Positions 48,988 through 57,690 of a stretch of 64,000 bases of DNA are shown here, in pieces. The number at the start of each line of letters is the position of its first letter. Position 1 is the stretch's first letter. Below the pieces are notes generated by a model. That model was not told the DNA's origin, ran no database searches, and worked only from the letters and a program-made list of their open reading frames with translations. The translations under genes were made by a program, and so were the position numbers. The DNA lies in assembly GCA_039636775.1 (NCBI GenBank), contig CP143429.1, positions 868,001-932,000 on the forward strand. Direction: 5' to 3'. Origin of the DNA: Micrococcaceae bacterium Sec5.8. GTDB taxonomy: Bacteria; Actinomycetota; Actinomycetes; Actinomycetales; Micrococcaceae.

Positions 48988-49812
48988 TTACGCCGTCCCC
49001 TTCGAGCCGTGCAGTTCCCAAGCCAGCCGCGAGATGGACCGGATGGCCGGCAGGGCGTCCTGCTCGGCGTACGCGCGGGTGCAGACCGCCAGCACATACC
49101 CGGCACTGAGCGGGCCGCCGCGCGGGGCGACAAACGCGACGTCGTGCTGGATTCCGGTGACCCAGCCCGACTTGCTGCCCCAGCGGACGTCGGCGCCTGC
49201 GGCGTCCAGTTCCGCGCCGAGGTCACCGTACTCCTGGGCGATGAGCCACCCCGTCATGAGTCCGGTCAGCTCCGGCCCGGCAGCAGCACCGGTCACGATC
49301 GCCCGGACGACGGCGGTCAGGTCCCGGGCCGTGACCTGGTGGCTCAGCCCGGCCCGCAGCGCCGGAAGATCGCCGATCAGCCGGTCCATGCGCGACGAGG
49401 AGGCGCCGCAGCCAGCCAGGGCCGTGTTGACCGCGGGCAGCCCCACAAGTTCCACGGCAAGGTTGGTCGCCTCATTCGAGGAGACCGTGATCATGCGCCG
49501 CAACACGTCGGCCAGCGGCAGGGCGGTTCCGGGGGAGGGCATGCCGGCGTCGCGCTCCCCGGGTTCGAAGCTGAAGATCTCCCCGCCGCCGGCGCCGGAG
49601 GCAAACGTGTGCGCTGCGGTGACGGGCTGCTCCAAATCCAGGGTGCCGCGTTCCACCGCCTGGATGGCCGCCACCAGCACGCCGAGCTTGATGGTGCTCG
49701 CGGAATAAAAGGGCAGGTCCGCGTCCCGTTGGGCCAGGACGGTGCCGTCCATCGCGGTGAGGCAATAGGCGATCGTGGGGACACCGTCGCTGTAGTCGGA
49801 GGTAACAGGCAC
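48988..49812 (-). CDS. Class A beta-lactamase-like serine hydrolase
   Basis: A 274-residue penicillin-binding/class A beta-lactamase-fold hydrolase without a signal peptide, hence probably cytosolic. Active-site motifs are SxxK in YSASTIKLGVL, SxN in VSSNEATNLAV and KSG in WGSKSGWVTG. The usual Glu of the omega loop is not obvious. A cytosolic location and the surrounding genes suggest action on internal peptide or muropeptide substrates rather than antibiotic resistance; that is inference. The GTG at 49812 has AGGAG six bases upstream and is 8 bp from the previous stop. Confidence 0.82.
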   Translation of the reverse strand: MPVTSDYSDGVPTIAYCLTAMDGTVLAQRDADLPFYSASTIKLGVLVAAIQAVERGTLDLEQPVTAAHTFASGAGGGEIFSFEPGERDAGMPSPGTALPLADVLRRMITVSSNEATNLAVELVGLPAVNTALAGCGASSSRMDRLIGDLPALRAGLSHQVTARDLTAVVRAIVTGAAAGPELTGLMTGWLIAQEYGDLGAELDAAGADVRWGSKSGWVTGIQHDVAFVAPRGGPLSAGYVLAVCTRAYAEQDALPAIRSISRLAWELHGSKGTA

Positions 49813-49820
49813 GGGTGCTC

Positions 49821-50921
49821 CTAGCTGAGGGCGGAGTAGACCGCGCGGGACACGGCCAGCCGGACGGGCTGGACGTCGGAGAGCTCCCGGCGGGGGTGGA
49901 CCCGGTTGCTGAGCAGGACCACGCTGAGGCCGGCGTCGCGGTCCACCAGCAGCGAGGTCCCGGTGAACCCGTTGTGCCCCCGGGCGCCCGGGGAGCCCAT
50001 CCACGCCGCCTGCCCGATCCGCAGTCCCAGCCCGTGGCCGTACCCGGCGCCGGAGCCGGGCAGGGACGCGCCCAGCACCGCCGGGAGCTGGTCGGTCCAC
50101 ATGGCGTCGGCCGTGGCGGGGGAGAGGATGCCGGGCAGGCCGGCCCGCAGCGCCTCGCCGAAGTCCAGCAGCGCCGGCGCCGTCCCGAACAGTCCTGCGT
50201 TGCCGGCGGGGCCGCCGAGGGACCAGGCCGCCTCGTCGTGCACGGTGCCGCGGATCATGCCCCGGCCGTGGTCGGGCTGGAACTCGGTCGCGGCGCTGCG
50301 GCCCGGATCCGGGAAGAAGGTCAGGGCGGTGTACGGGACCAGTCCGGAGAGGACATGCTCCCTGACCAGGTCCGGCCAGGATTGCCCGGTGGTCTGTTCG
50401 GCAAGGGCCATGATGGTGTTGAACCCGGCGCAGGAGTACTCAAAGCGTGTTCCCGGCGGGTGCGCGGGCTGCAGGGACAGCAGGTCCGCGATCAGGCTCG
50501 GCCGGTCGAACCGTGTTCCGGCGGCCAGCGGTCCGCGCCAGCCCTGCCAGATTCCAGGCAGCCCCGAGGTGTGGGTGAGGAGATGGCGGAGCGTCACCCC
50601 GGAGTGGCCCGCCGGGACCGGCACAGCCGCATCAAGGGCCAGTACGCCGCGGTCCACGAGAGCCAGTGCGGTGACTGCGGTAAAAATCTTGGTGACGGAG
50701 GCGAGATCGTAAAACGTCCCGGCGTCCGCCGCGGGGCGTTGTTCCGCCGCCAGTTCGACGCCGTCATCGCCGAAGCGGACGGCGTTCCCGGCTGTGATGA
50801 CCGGCAGCCGTTCGCCGCCGACAGCGACGGCACAGACCGCCGACGGGGTGATGCCGCCGTCCACGGCAGCGTCGAGCAGGCGCTGGAGTTCCACCGTCAG
50901 CAGCCGGTCAACCCGGGCCAT
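49821..50921 (-). CDS. Class C beta-lactamase-like serine hydrolase
   Basis: A 366-residue class C-type (AmpC/EstB) hydrolase. SxxK is SVTKIFTAV, the YxN motif region is FEYSCAGFNTIMA, and the C-terminal HNGFTGTSLLVD replaces the KTG box with HxG, as in D-aminopeptidase and esterase relatives. No signal peptide. Bacillus relatives near ykf/ybb muropeptide genes have cell-wall recycling roles. Its ATG overlaps the LD-carboxypeptidase stop by 1 bp. Confidence 0.82.
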   Translation of the reverse strand: MARVDRLLTVELQRLLDAAVDGGITPSAVCAVAVGGERLPVITAGNAVRFGDDGVELAAEQRPAADAGTFYDLASVTKIFTAVTALALVDRGVLALDAAVPVPAGHSGVTLRHLLTHTSGLPGIWQGWRGPLAAGTRFDRPSLIADLLSLQPAHPPGTRFEYSCAGFNTIMALAEQTTGQSWPDLVREHVLSGLVPYTALTFFPDPGRSAATEFQPDHGRGMIRGTVHDEAAWSLGGPAGNAGLFGTAPALLDFGEALRAGLPGILSPATADAMWTDQLPAVLGASLPGSGAGYGHGLGLRIGQAAWMGSPGARGHNGFTGTSLLVDRDAGLSVVLLSNRVHPRRELSDVQPVRLAVSRAVYSALS

Positions 50922-51886
50922 CAGTCCAGCGCCAGGCTGGGGCGGGCGGCGTCGGGTGCGTGCAGGGTGGCCGGGACCCCGAGCGGAATGCTGTGTGCTG
51001 CCGGGCCGTGGCCGAAGCCGAGTTCCCAGACGAGCGGAATCCCCAGCGGTGCGAGCAGTTCCACGCAGAGGTCCTCGACCTCGGCGAGGTCGCCGCAGTC
51101 CTGCCAGGAGCCCAGGGCGAGCCCGGCCAGTCCCTCGAACCAGCCGGCCCGCAAGAGTGAATGAAGCATCCCGTCGATTTTGTAGGGGGGTTCCGTGACG
51201 TCTTCGAGCAGGCCGATCCGGCCGGTGTTGTTCACCGGCCGTCTGCCGCGGGCGCCGAGGGTCATCGCGAGCAGGCTCAGGTTCCCGCCGGTCAGGAGTC
51301 CGCGGGCCGTACCCGGGACGAGGGTCCGGGCTGCGTCCGCCGTGTAGCGGCGGCCGGCGAACGGCTCCAGCACGGCCTGCTGCAGGCTGGCGGCCGCGGC
51401 GGGGTCATCGAGCAAGGCGCCGGTGGCGAGCATCGGCGTGAACCACGTGGGCATGTCCAGCTGTTCGGCCCAGAATTCGTGGATCCCGGTAACGTCCGAG
51501 GACCCGAACAGCGGCTTCGGGACGGCGGCGCGGAGCTTGTCGACGTCAAGCAGGTCCAGAAGGCGCACGGAACCGTAACCGCCGCGGATCACAAACACGG
51601 CAGCCAGCGCCGGATCACACCACGCCTCCTGCAGATCAGCGGCGCGCTGGGCGTCCTCGCCGGCGAGGTACGCCGCGCGGGGGTGGGTGGCCCGGAGGTT
51701 GCGCCCGGGCACCGGGACCAGGCCCCAGGATTCCAGCAGTGTAATGGACCGTTCCAGCATGGCCGGCTGCGGCGGCCCCGAGCTCGCCACGAGCCCCACC
51801 CGGTCGCCCGGCCGGAGCGGCGACAGGACTGTGACTGCTGCGGGGGCACCTGCCGGGGCGGGGGAGTTGGCCGGCGGTGCCGTCAT
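50921..51886 (-). CDS. LD-carboxypeptidase (S66, LdcA-like)
   Basis: Removes the terminal D-Ala from cytosolic muropeptide tetrapeptides; peptidase family S66, 321 residues. The catalytic triad is visible: S130 in FGSSDVTGIH, E228 in GLLEDVTEP and H298 in GHGPAAHSIP. The RGGYGSVRLLD motif is also conserved. Cytosolic (no signal). Start overlaps the ABC gene stop as ATGA. Its presence is the strongest clue that the surrounding operon handles peptidoglycan peptides. Confidence 0.93.
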   Translation of the reverse strand: MTAPPANSPAPAGAPAAVTVLSPLRPGDRVGLVASSGPPQPAMLERSITLLESWGLVPVPGRNLRATHPRAAYLAGEDAQRAADLQEAWCDPALAAVFVIRGGYGSVRLLDLLDVDKLRAAVPKPLFGSSDVTGIHEFWAEQLDMPTWFTPMLATGALLDDPAAAASLQQAVLEPFAGRRYTADAARTLVPGTARGLLTGGNLSLLAMTLGARGRRPVNNTGRIGLLEDVTEPPYKIDGMLHSLLRAGWFEGLAGLALGSWQDCGDLAEVEDLCVELLAPLGIPLVWELGFGHGPAAHSIPLGVPATLHAPDAARPSLALD

Positions 51887-53586
51887 GAGCCGGAGCCGAT
51901 CGCGACGCTGGCGTCGTCCGCCACGACGTTGTTGGTGGGTACCACGCTGAGCAGCTTCCGGGTGTACTCGTGTTGCGGGTTCAGCAGCACGTCCTCCACC
52001 GCGCCTTCCTCGACGATCCGGCCCTCGAACATCACCACCACCCGGTCGGCGATATTCCAGGCCAGGCCGAGGTCATGCGTGATGACGAGGGCGCCCAGGC
52101 CCAGTTCGCAGCGCAGCCGCAGGAGCAGTGCCAGGATTTCGGCGCGCACGGAGGCGTCCAGGCTCGCCACGGGTTCATCGGCCACCAGGAATTCCGGTTC
52201 CAGCGCCAGGGCGCCGGCAATGACGACGCGCTGGCGCTGACCGCCGGACAGTTCCTGGGGGATGGCGGCCAGGAACCGTTCCGGCGGGTTCAGTTCCGCT
52301 TTCCGCAGCGCCGCGGCGACGATTTCCCGTTCGTTGCCCGGCAGCTTGTGCAGCCGCGGGCCCTCGGCGACCGCCTCGTAAACGGAGTGCTTCGGGTTCA
52401 GTGCTGCGGAGGGGTCCTGCAGCACGAACTGGACGCTGCGCCGGTAATCCTTCAGGGCCTTCCGGCGGTGCGAGAGGGCCTTGCCCTCGAACAGTACCTC
52501 GCCCGACGTCGGCCGCTGCAGGGCCAGCATGGTGCGGGCCAGGGTGGTCTTACCGGAGCCGGACTGCCCCACGAGCGCCACGATCTCACCGCGCCCACAC
52601 CGCAGGTTCACCGCGTCCACGGCCTTGACGTTGCCGCCGCGGCCGGTGAACGTCACCGACAGGTTCCGGGCCTCGAGCACCACATCGGCCGGGTCCGGCG
52701 CCGTGAACGTGCCGGCCTTTTCCGCCGGTGTCGCGGCGGGGGCATCCGGTGCCGTGTAGCCGGGGAGCCGGAGCCGGGACGCCGGGTCGCCGATCAGCGG
52801 GAACGCGGCGGCGAGGGCCCGGGTGTGCGGGTGCTGCGGGTTGCGCATCACGTCCGCAGAGGGTCCGTCCTCTACGATTTTGCCCTGTTGCATGACGACG
52901 ATCCGCTCGCAGGTGGCGGCGAGCACGGAGAGGTCGTGGCTGATCATGACCAGGGACAGCCCGCGGGAGGCCACCAGGGCGGTGAGGACGTTGAGGACCT
53001 GGGCCTGGACTATGACGTCCAGGGCGGTGGTGGGTTCGTCGGCGATGATGAGTTCGGGGTCGCAGGCCAGGGCCATGGCGATCATGACCCGCTGCTTTTG
53101 TCCGCCGGAGAGTTCGTGCGGGTAGGAGGCGCCCTTGGCCGGCGAGAGGTCCACGAGTTCCAGCAGTTCGGCAACCCGGGTGTCCCGTGCGGCGTCGTCC
53201 TGGTAGGGCAGCGCCGCGGCGTGGATGCGGAGTGCTTCGGTGATCTGGTCCCGGACCTTGCGGACCGGGTTAAGCGAATGCATGGCGCCCTGGAAGACGA
53301 TGGAGGCTTCGGTCCAGCGGACGGTGCGCAGCCGGCCCCAGCTCAGGTCCGGCACGTTTTCCTCGCCGAGCAGGATGCTGCCCTCGACCTTGGCGTTGGC
53401 GGGCAGCAGCCGGAGCACCGACATGGCCAGGGTGGATTTCCCGCAGCCTGATTCCCCGGCAAGTCCCAGCGTGGAGCCGGGCTCGACGACGAGGTTGACG
53501 CCGTCAACAGCCGTCAGGGTGCGGGGGCCGTCCTCGCCCTGGGAGGCGTAGGTGACGCGGAGGTCCTTGAATTCAAGACGCGGCAT
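51883..53586 (-). CDS. Fused double-ATPase peptide ABC transporter protein (DppDF-like)
   Basis: A 567-residue chain joining two oligopeptide-type ABC ATPases. The first half has Walker A GESGCGKST, signature ELSGGQKQR and Walker B LIIADEPT; the second has GQSGSGKTT, ELSGGQRQR and FLVADEP. The usual C-terminal Opp/Dpp extension occurs after each. One polypeptide thus replaces separate DppD and DppF. The ATG at 53586 overlaps the permease stop. Powers uptake of di/oligopeptides or muropeptides. Confidence 0.94.
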   Translation of the reverse strand: MPRLEFKDLRVTYASQGEDGPRTLTAVDGVNLVVEPGSTLGLAGESGCGKSTLAMSVLRLLPANAKVEGSILLGEENVPDLSWGRLRTVRWTEASIVFQGAMHSLNPVRKVRDQITEALRIHAAALPYQDDAARDTRVAELLELVDLSPAKGASYPHELSGGQKQRVMIAMALACDPELIIADEPTTALDVIVQAQVLNVLTALVASRGLSLVMISHDLSVLAATCERIVVMQQGKIVEDGPSADVMRNPQHPHTRALAAAFPLIGDPASRLRLPGYTAPDAPAATPAEKAGTFTAPDPADVVLEARNLSVTFTGRGGNVKAVDAVNLRCGRGEIVALVGQSGSGKTTLARTMLALQRPTSGEVLFEGKALSHRRKALKDYRRSVQFVLQDPSAALNPKHSVYEAVAEGPRLHKLPGNEREIVAAALRKAELNPPERFLAAIPQELSGGQRQRVVIAGALALEPEFLVADEPVASLDASVRAEILALLLRLRCELGLGALVITHDLGLAWNIADRVVVMFEGRIVEEGAVEDVLLNPQHEYTRKLLSVVPTNNVVADDASVAIGSGS

Positions 53587-54488
53587 TAGCGGCCTCTCAG
53601 GGTGGGGTTGATGACGGACTCGAAGGCGCGGCCCACCAGGGTGAAGCACAGCACCACGAGGACGATCGCGATGCCGGGGGTCAACACGAACCACCAGTAG
53701 CCGCCGGTGGCGGCGCCGGTGTCCAGGGCGGCCTTCAGCATGGACCCCCAGGAGATCTGCCCGGGGTCCCCCATGCCGAGGAAGGACAGGGTTGATTCGG
53801 CGATGATGGCCGAGCCGACGGTGAGGGTGGTGTTGGCCAGGACCAGCGGCAGCACGGCAGGCAGCACGTGTTTGCCGATGATGTGGGCGTCGGAGGCGCC
53901 CAGCGCCCAGCTGCGCTCAATGTAAGCGCGGGACTCCACGCTGAGGGTCTGGGAACGGACCAGGCGGGCGGTGCCGGCCCAGGAGGTGATGCCGATGGCG
54001 ATCACAATCGTGGCGACGCCGGGTCCGATCACCGAGGACAGCACAATCGCCAGCACCAGGCTGGGGACCACCAGGAAGAAGTCGATGACGCGCATCAAGA
54101 CGCCCTGGGTAACGCCGGTGAAATGCCCGGCGGCCATGCCCACCACGGTGCCGATCAGCATGGACACGGTTGTCGCTGCGAAGCCGACCAGCAGCGAGAT
54201 CCTGGCGCCCCAGACCAGCATCGCCAGGACGGACCGGCCGGCAGGGTCGGTGCCCAGCGGGTTTGCCCACGTGGGGGGCTCGTTCTGCGCCGAGGTGATC
54301 CGGGTGACGTTAAGGGTTTCCTCCGGCGCCAGCAGCGGGGCCAGGAGGGCCAGCAGGATGACGATGCAGAGCAGGACCAGGCCGATCAGGCCGGCGCGGT
54401 TGGCGGCGAATTCCGCCCACACCTCGCGGAGGCGCTGGGCCCGGCGGGCGGCGGCCACACTGCGCCGGTCGTTCGTGAGCGTGCTCAT
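53586..54488 (-). CDS. Peptide ABC transporter permease (DppC-like)
   Basis: A 300-residue inner-membrane permease with about six helices and the DppC/OppC N-terminal helix. The EAA loop reads YIERSWALGASDAHIIGKHVLPAV, matching ATPase-contact motifs; the NPLGTDPAGRSVLAMLVWGAR start of the core is classical. Start and stop overlap the neighbours (4 bp and 1 bp), so it is made with its partners. Confidence 0.94.
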   Translation of the reverse strand: MSTLTNDRRSVAAARRAQRLREVWAEFAANRAGLIGLVLLCIVILLALLAPLLAPEETLNVTRITSAQNEPPTWANPLGTDPAGRSVLAMLVWGARISLLVGFAATTVSMLIGTVVGMAAGHFTGVTQGVLMRVIDFFLVVPSLVLAIVLSSVIGPGVATIVIAIGITSWAGTARLVRSQTLSVESRAYIERSWALGASDAHIIGKHVLPAVLPLVLANTTLTVGSAIIAESTLSFLGMGDPGQISWGSMLKAALDTGAATGGYWWFVLTPGIAIVLVVLCFTLVGRAFESVINPTLRGR

Positions 54489-55561
54489 GAGGCACGCAGC
54501 CGGGGGTCGAGGAGGCGGTAGACGATGTCGGCGAAGAAATTCATGAGGATCACAATCGAGGAGAAGACAACGAAGGTTCCCTGCAGCAGCGGGAAATCCG
54601 GGGCGGACAGGGCCTGGAACGTCAGATAGCCCAGCCCCGGCCAGGAAAAGACCGTCTCTACAGTCACAGCCCCGCCCACCAGCCCGCCGAGGGTCAGGAA
54701 GATCAGTGTCACGGTGGGCAGCAGGGCGTTGGGGACGGCGTGTTTGCGCCGCACCTCGTCCTCACGCAGGCCCTTGGCCCGGGCGGTGACGAGGTAATCG
54801 GAGCTCATCTCCTCCAGCAGGGAAGCCCGCATCACCATCAGGTACTGGGCGTAGACGACGGCCACCATGGTCAGGACCGGCAGGACCATGTGCCGGGCCA
54901 CGTCCCAGGCGTAGCCCAGTCCGGTGGCCTGGACACCGGCCGTCACCATGCCTCCGGTGGGGAACCAGTGCAGCCCGCCGGCGAAGACCAGCAGCATCAG
55001 CAGGCCCAGCCAGAACGTCGGGACGGACCAGAAGACCAGGGCCAGGCCGGTCTGGGTCTTGTCGAAGCTGCTGCCCCGCCGCCACGCTGCCCGCTGCCCG
55101 AGCCAGAGGCCCAGGACGACGGAGAGCGCGGCGGCGGTGCCGGTCAGCAGCAGGGTGGGGCCGATCCGGTCCAGGATCAGCTCCATCACCGGCCGGTTGT
55201 AGGTGTAGGAATCGCCCAGTTTGCCCTGGAACAGGTCGGTCAGGTAGCGCCAGAACTGCGCCGGGAGGGGTTGGTCCAGGCCGTATTGCCGGCGCAGGAT
55301 GTCCATCTGCTCCGGCGTGACCTGCCGGCCGTCGGCCAGGGAACGGACCGGGTCGCCGGGCAGGATGCGGAAGGCGAAGAAGCCGAGAAGGACCACCATG
55401 ACCAGGGACACCGCCGCGCCGCCGGCTTTGGCGCCGATGTACCGCGGCCAGGAGCCGCCGCGCCGGGGCTCGTCGGTATCCTTCGCCGGGGCGGCGCCCG
55501 GAGGGACGGCCGGAGCGGGCACCGCCCCTCCCAGGACGGGTTCGTTGAGCGTTGATTCCAT
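54485..55561 (-). CDS. Peptide ABC transporter permease (DppB-like)
   Basis: A 358-residue permease with six helices. The long N-terminal polar extension (~45 residues, Pro/Ala-rich) precedes the family FFAFRILPGDPVRSLADGRQ segment. The EAA loop reads LVTARAKGLREDEVRRKHAVPNALLPT. It forms a pair with the DppC-like subunit, and ends within its start (ATGA). The gap to the binding-protein gene is 2 bp. Confidence 0.94.
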   Translation of the reverse strand: MESTLNEPVLGGAVPAPAVPPGAAPAKDTDEPRRGGSWPRYIGAKAGGAAVSLVMVVLLGFFAFRILPGDPVRSLADGRQVTPEQMDILRRQYGLDQPLPAQFWRYLTDLFQGKLGDSYTYNRPVMELILDRIGPTLLLTGTAAALSVVLGLWLGQRAAWRRGSSFDKTQTGLALVFWSVPTFWLGLLMLLVFAGGLHWFPTGGMVTAGVQATGLGYAWDVARHMVLPVLTMVAVVYAQYLMVMRASLLEEMSSDYLVTARAKGLREDEVRRKHAVPNALLPTVTLIFLTLGGLVGGAVTVETVFSWPGLGYLTFQALSAPDFPLLQGTFVVFSSIVILMNFFADIVYRLLDPRLRAS

Positions 55562-55563
55562 TA

Positions 55564-57459
55564 TTACTCGCGGTCTCCTGCGGTGGCGCTGCGGCGGCGG
55601 TAGAGCACAAATCCGCCGGCTGCCAGGGCCAGGACCACGACGGCGGGCACGATCACCGCGGCCGGGTCGAAACCGGCCGAGGCCTGGTCAGTTCCGGAAC
55701 CGGCGGCCATGCCCACCGGCGTGGCGCTGTAGTAACCCCACGGACCGTTCTGCCCGGTGATCACCCCGCCCACTTCCGGCTGCGTGACGAACGGCTGGAA
55801 CTTATCCGAGCGGTAGGCCTCAAGCGTGTTCGCGTAGTACATGACGTTGTTGACGGCGGCGTTGTAGATCATTTCCTGCCCCTGCTTGACCAGGGCGCTG
55901 CGCTTGGCCTGGTCAAGTTCCTCGTGCTGCTGTTTGAAGAGGGCGTCGAACTCGGGGGAGCAGTAGTTGTTCTCCGACGTCGCGCCGGTACCGTCAGCGT
56001 TCGGGCGGGATGCGCACGTGTTGATGGAGAGCTGGAAGTCCGGGTCCGGGCCCATGCCCCAGCCGGTGAAGTAGAGGTCGTAGTTACCCACCACGGAGTC
56101 GTCATTGACCTGGGCGGAGGACTTCATGACTGTGGTGACATCGATGCCGACTTCCTTCAACCACGGCTTGATGTAATCGGCCATCTGCTGGTGCGTGGGA
56201 TCGGTGTTGCGGCCCATCAGGCGCAGCTTGAGCGGGTTTCCGGCCTTGTCCAGGCGGATTCCGTCGGCGCCCTTGGTGTAGCCGGCCTTGTCCAGCAGCT
56301 CGTTGGCGCCCTGCGGGTTGTACTTCAGCGGCAGGTCCGTGGTGTCCCAGTTGTACTGGGGGTAGGCGAGCGGAACCTCGCCCGTGGCCTCCTGGCCGAG
56401 GCCCTGGAGGACTTTGTCCAGGAGGGTCTTGTTATCGATGGCCATCACGATCGCGCGGCGCAGTTCGACGTCGTGCAGGGCCGGGCTGCCATCGCCGATG
56501 GGGGTGTTGTCCGGGGTCTGTGTGCCGGGGTTAATGCCAACCGCCTGGTAGCGGCGGCCGGTGCCGGCGTTGGTGGTGATCCCGGGCTGGTTTTGCAGGG
56601 CCTTGAACTGGGCCGGGGTCAGGCCGCTGATCAGGTCCACTTCACCGGTTTTGAGGGCCTGGACCGCGGCGTCGCTGTTCTTGTAGGGCGCGTAAGTAAT
56701 GCCGTCGATCTTGGCCTTGCCCTGCCAGTAGTAGGGGTTGGACTTCATGGTCACGCCGGCTGCCTTGTCATAGCTGGTGACTGTGAACGGGCCCGAGCCC
56801 ACCGAATCCTTGTCGTTGGTGAATGTCGCCGGGTCTCCGACCTTGGACCAGACGTGCTCGGGCATGATCGGCAGCTGGGTTCCCGGGTTGGGTGCCTGCG
56901 GCGCCTTGAGCGTAATGACGAGCGTTTCTGCGTCCTTGGCCTCCACCGATTCAACGGAGGACAGGAGCGAGCCGTTGGCCTGTTTGAGCTGATCGTTCGT
57001 CTGGATGGCCTTGAAGGTCCAGGCGCCGTCCTGGGCGGTAATCGGTTTGCCGTCGGACCATTTGCGGTCCGAGGGCAGGTGGAACGTCCAGACCTTGCCG
57101 TCCGTGGAGGTCTCCCACGTGTCCGCCATGCTGGGGACGTCCTCGTTGTTCTTCGGGCCGTAGGCCACGAGCGACTGGTACTGCAGGGCGAGGATACCGG
57201 TGCTGCTGGCAAGGATTGCCTTGAAAGGGTTGAGCGAGTCAATGTCGCCGGTCAGCGCCAGCTTGAGGGTGCTGCCCGCCGGAGCGCCTGACGCGGTGGC
57301 CGCCGGAACCGACATGACGGCCGGGGCGAGGGCGACGACGGCGGCGGCCAGGAGCGCCGGAAGACGCACCCCGGCGCGGGTTGTGCCCAGGGTTCTCCCC
57401 AGCGGCGCTGGGCTTCCCGTCGGTGGTGCCGGTACTGTCGCGGTCCGTGTCGGTGTCAT
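55564..57459 (-). CDS. Peptide-type ABC solute-binding protein with C-terminal anchor
   Basis: A 631-residue extracellular binding protein (SBP_bac_5 family). A long N-terminal region leads into a signal helix (about 30-55, LPALLAAAVVALAPAV then ATASGA); no lipobox cysteine is present. The core shows the family TLKLALTGDIDSLNPF start and PTHQQMADYIKPWLKEVGIDV end segments. A C-terminal hydrophobic helix followed by RRR (VIVPAVVVLALAAGGFVLYRRR region) probably anchors it, replacing lipid anchoring. AGGGGA lies six bases before the ATG. It is the first gene of the operon. Confidence 0.92.
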   Translation of the reverse strand: MTPTRTATVPAPPTGSPAPLGRTLGTTRAGVRLPALLAAAVVALAPAVMSVPAATASGAPAGSTLKLALTGDIDSLNPFKAILASSTGILALQYQSLVAYGPKNNEDVPSMADTWETSTDGKVWTFHLPSDRKWSDGKPITAQDGAWTFKAIQTNDQLKQANGSLLSSVESVEAKDAETLVITLKAPQAPNPGTQLPIMPEHVWSKVGDPATFTNDKDSVGSGPFTVTSYDKAAGVTMKSNPYYWQGKAKIDGITYAPYKNSDAAVQALKTGEVDLISGLTPAQFKALQNQPGITTNAGTGRRYQAVGINPGTQTPDNTPIGDGSPALHDVELRRAIVMAIDNKTLLDKVLQGLGQEATGEVPLAYPQYNWDTTDLPLKYNPQGANELLDKAGYTKGADGIRLDKAGNPLKLRLMGRNTDPTHQQMADYIKPWLKEVGIDVTTVMKSSAQVNDDSVVGNYDLYFTGWGMGPDPDFQLSINTCASRPNADGTGATSENNYCSPEFDALFKQQHEELDQAKRSALVKQGQEMIYNAAVNNVMYYANTLEAYRSDKFQPFVTQPEVGGVITGQNGPWGYYSATPVGMAAGSGTDQASAGFDPAAVIVPAVVVLALAAGGFVLYRRRSATAGDRE

Positions 57460-57596
57460 CGCGTTCCCCTAGTGGTTCAGTGATCAGCGTGGTGCTGTGA
57501 TCTGTGCTTCTGATGGCGGCTGGCGCCGTGCCCCCGGCAGGGCCGGGAGGTACGGTTCAAGGTATCCGGGAGTTGTGTCGCGGATGTAACCAGCAT

Positions 57597-57635
57597 GTAA
57601 ATGAATTACCGGATTGAATAACGTGATGCAATTCA
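57597..57635. promoter_or_regulatory. AT-rich palindromic sites in divergent promoter
   Basis: In the 231-bp gap, GTAAATGAATTAC (57597-57609) has GTAA/TTAC arms and TGAAT (57615-57619) faces ATTCA (57631-57635). The AT-richness stands out and the spacing fits a dimeric regulator. The RpiR-type gene three genes downstream is the obvious candidate to bind. This is an inference from symmetry and context. Confidence 0.4.
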
Positions 57636-57690
57636 CTTACGCTCACCCTATAGCCGAGGTGTTCAGAAAACCATCCAGGGAGACTCAACC

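Noticed and set aside
48988..50921. Beta-lactam resistance genes
   Set aside because: Both hydrolases lack signal peptides and sit in a peptide-recycling operon, so antibiotic resistance is not the favoured role.
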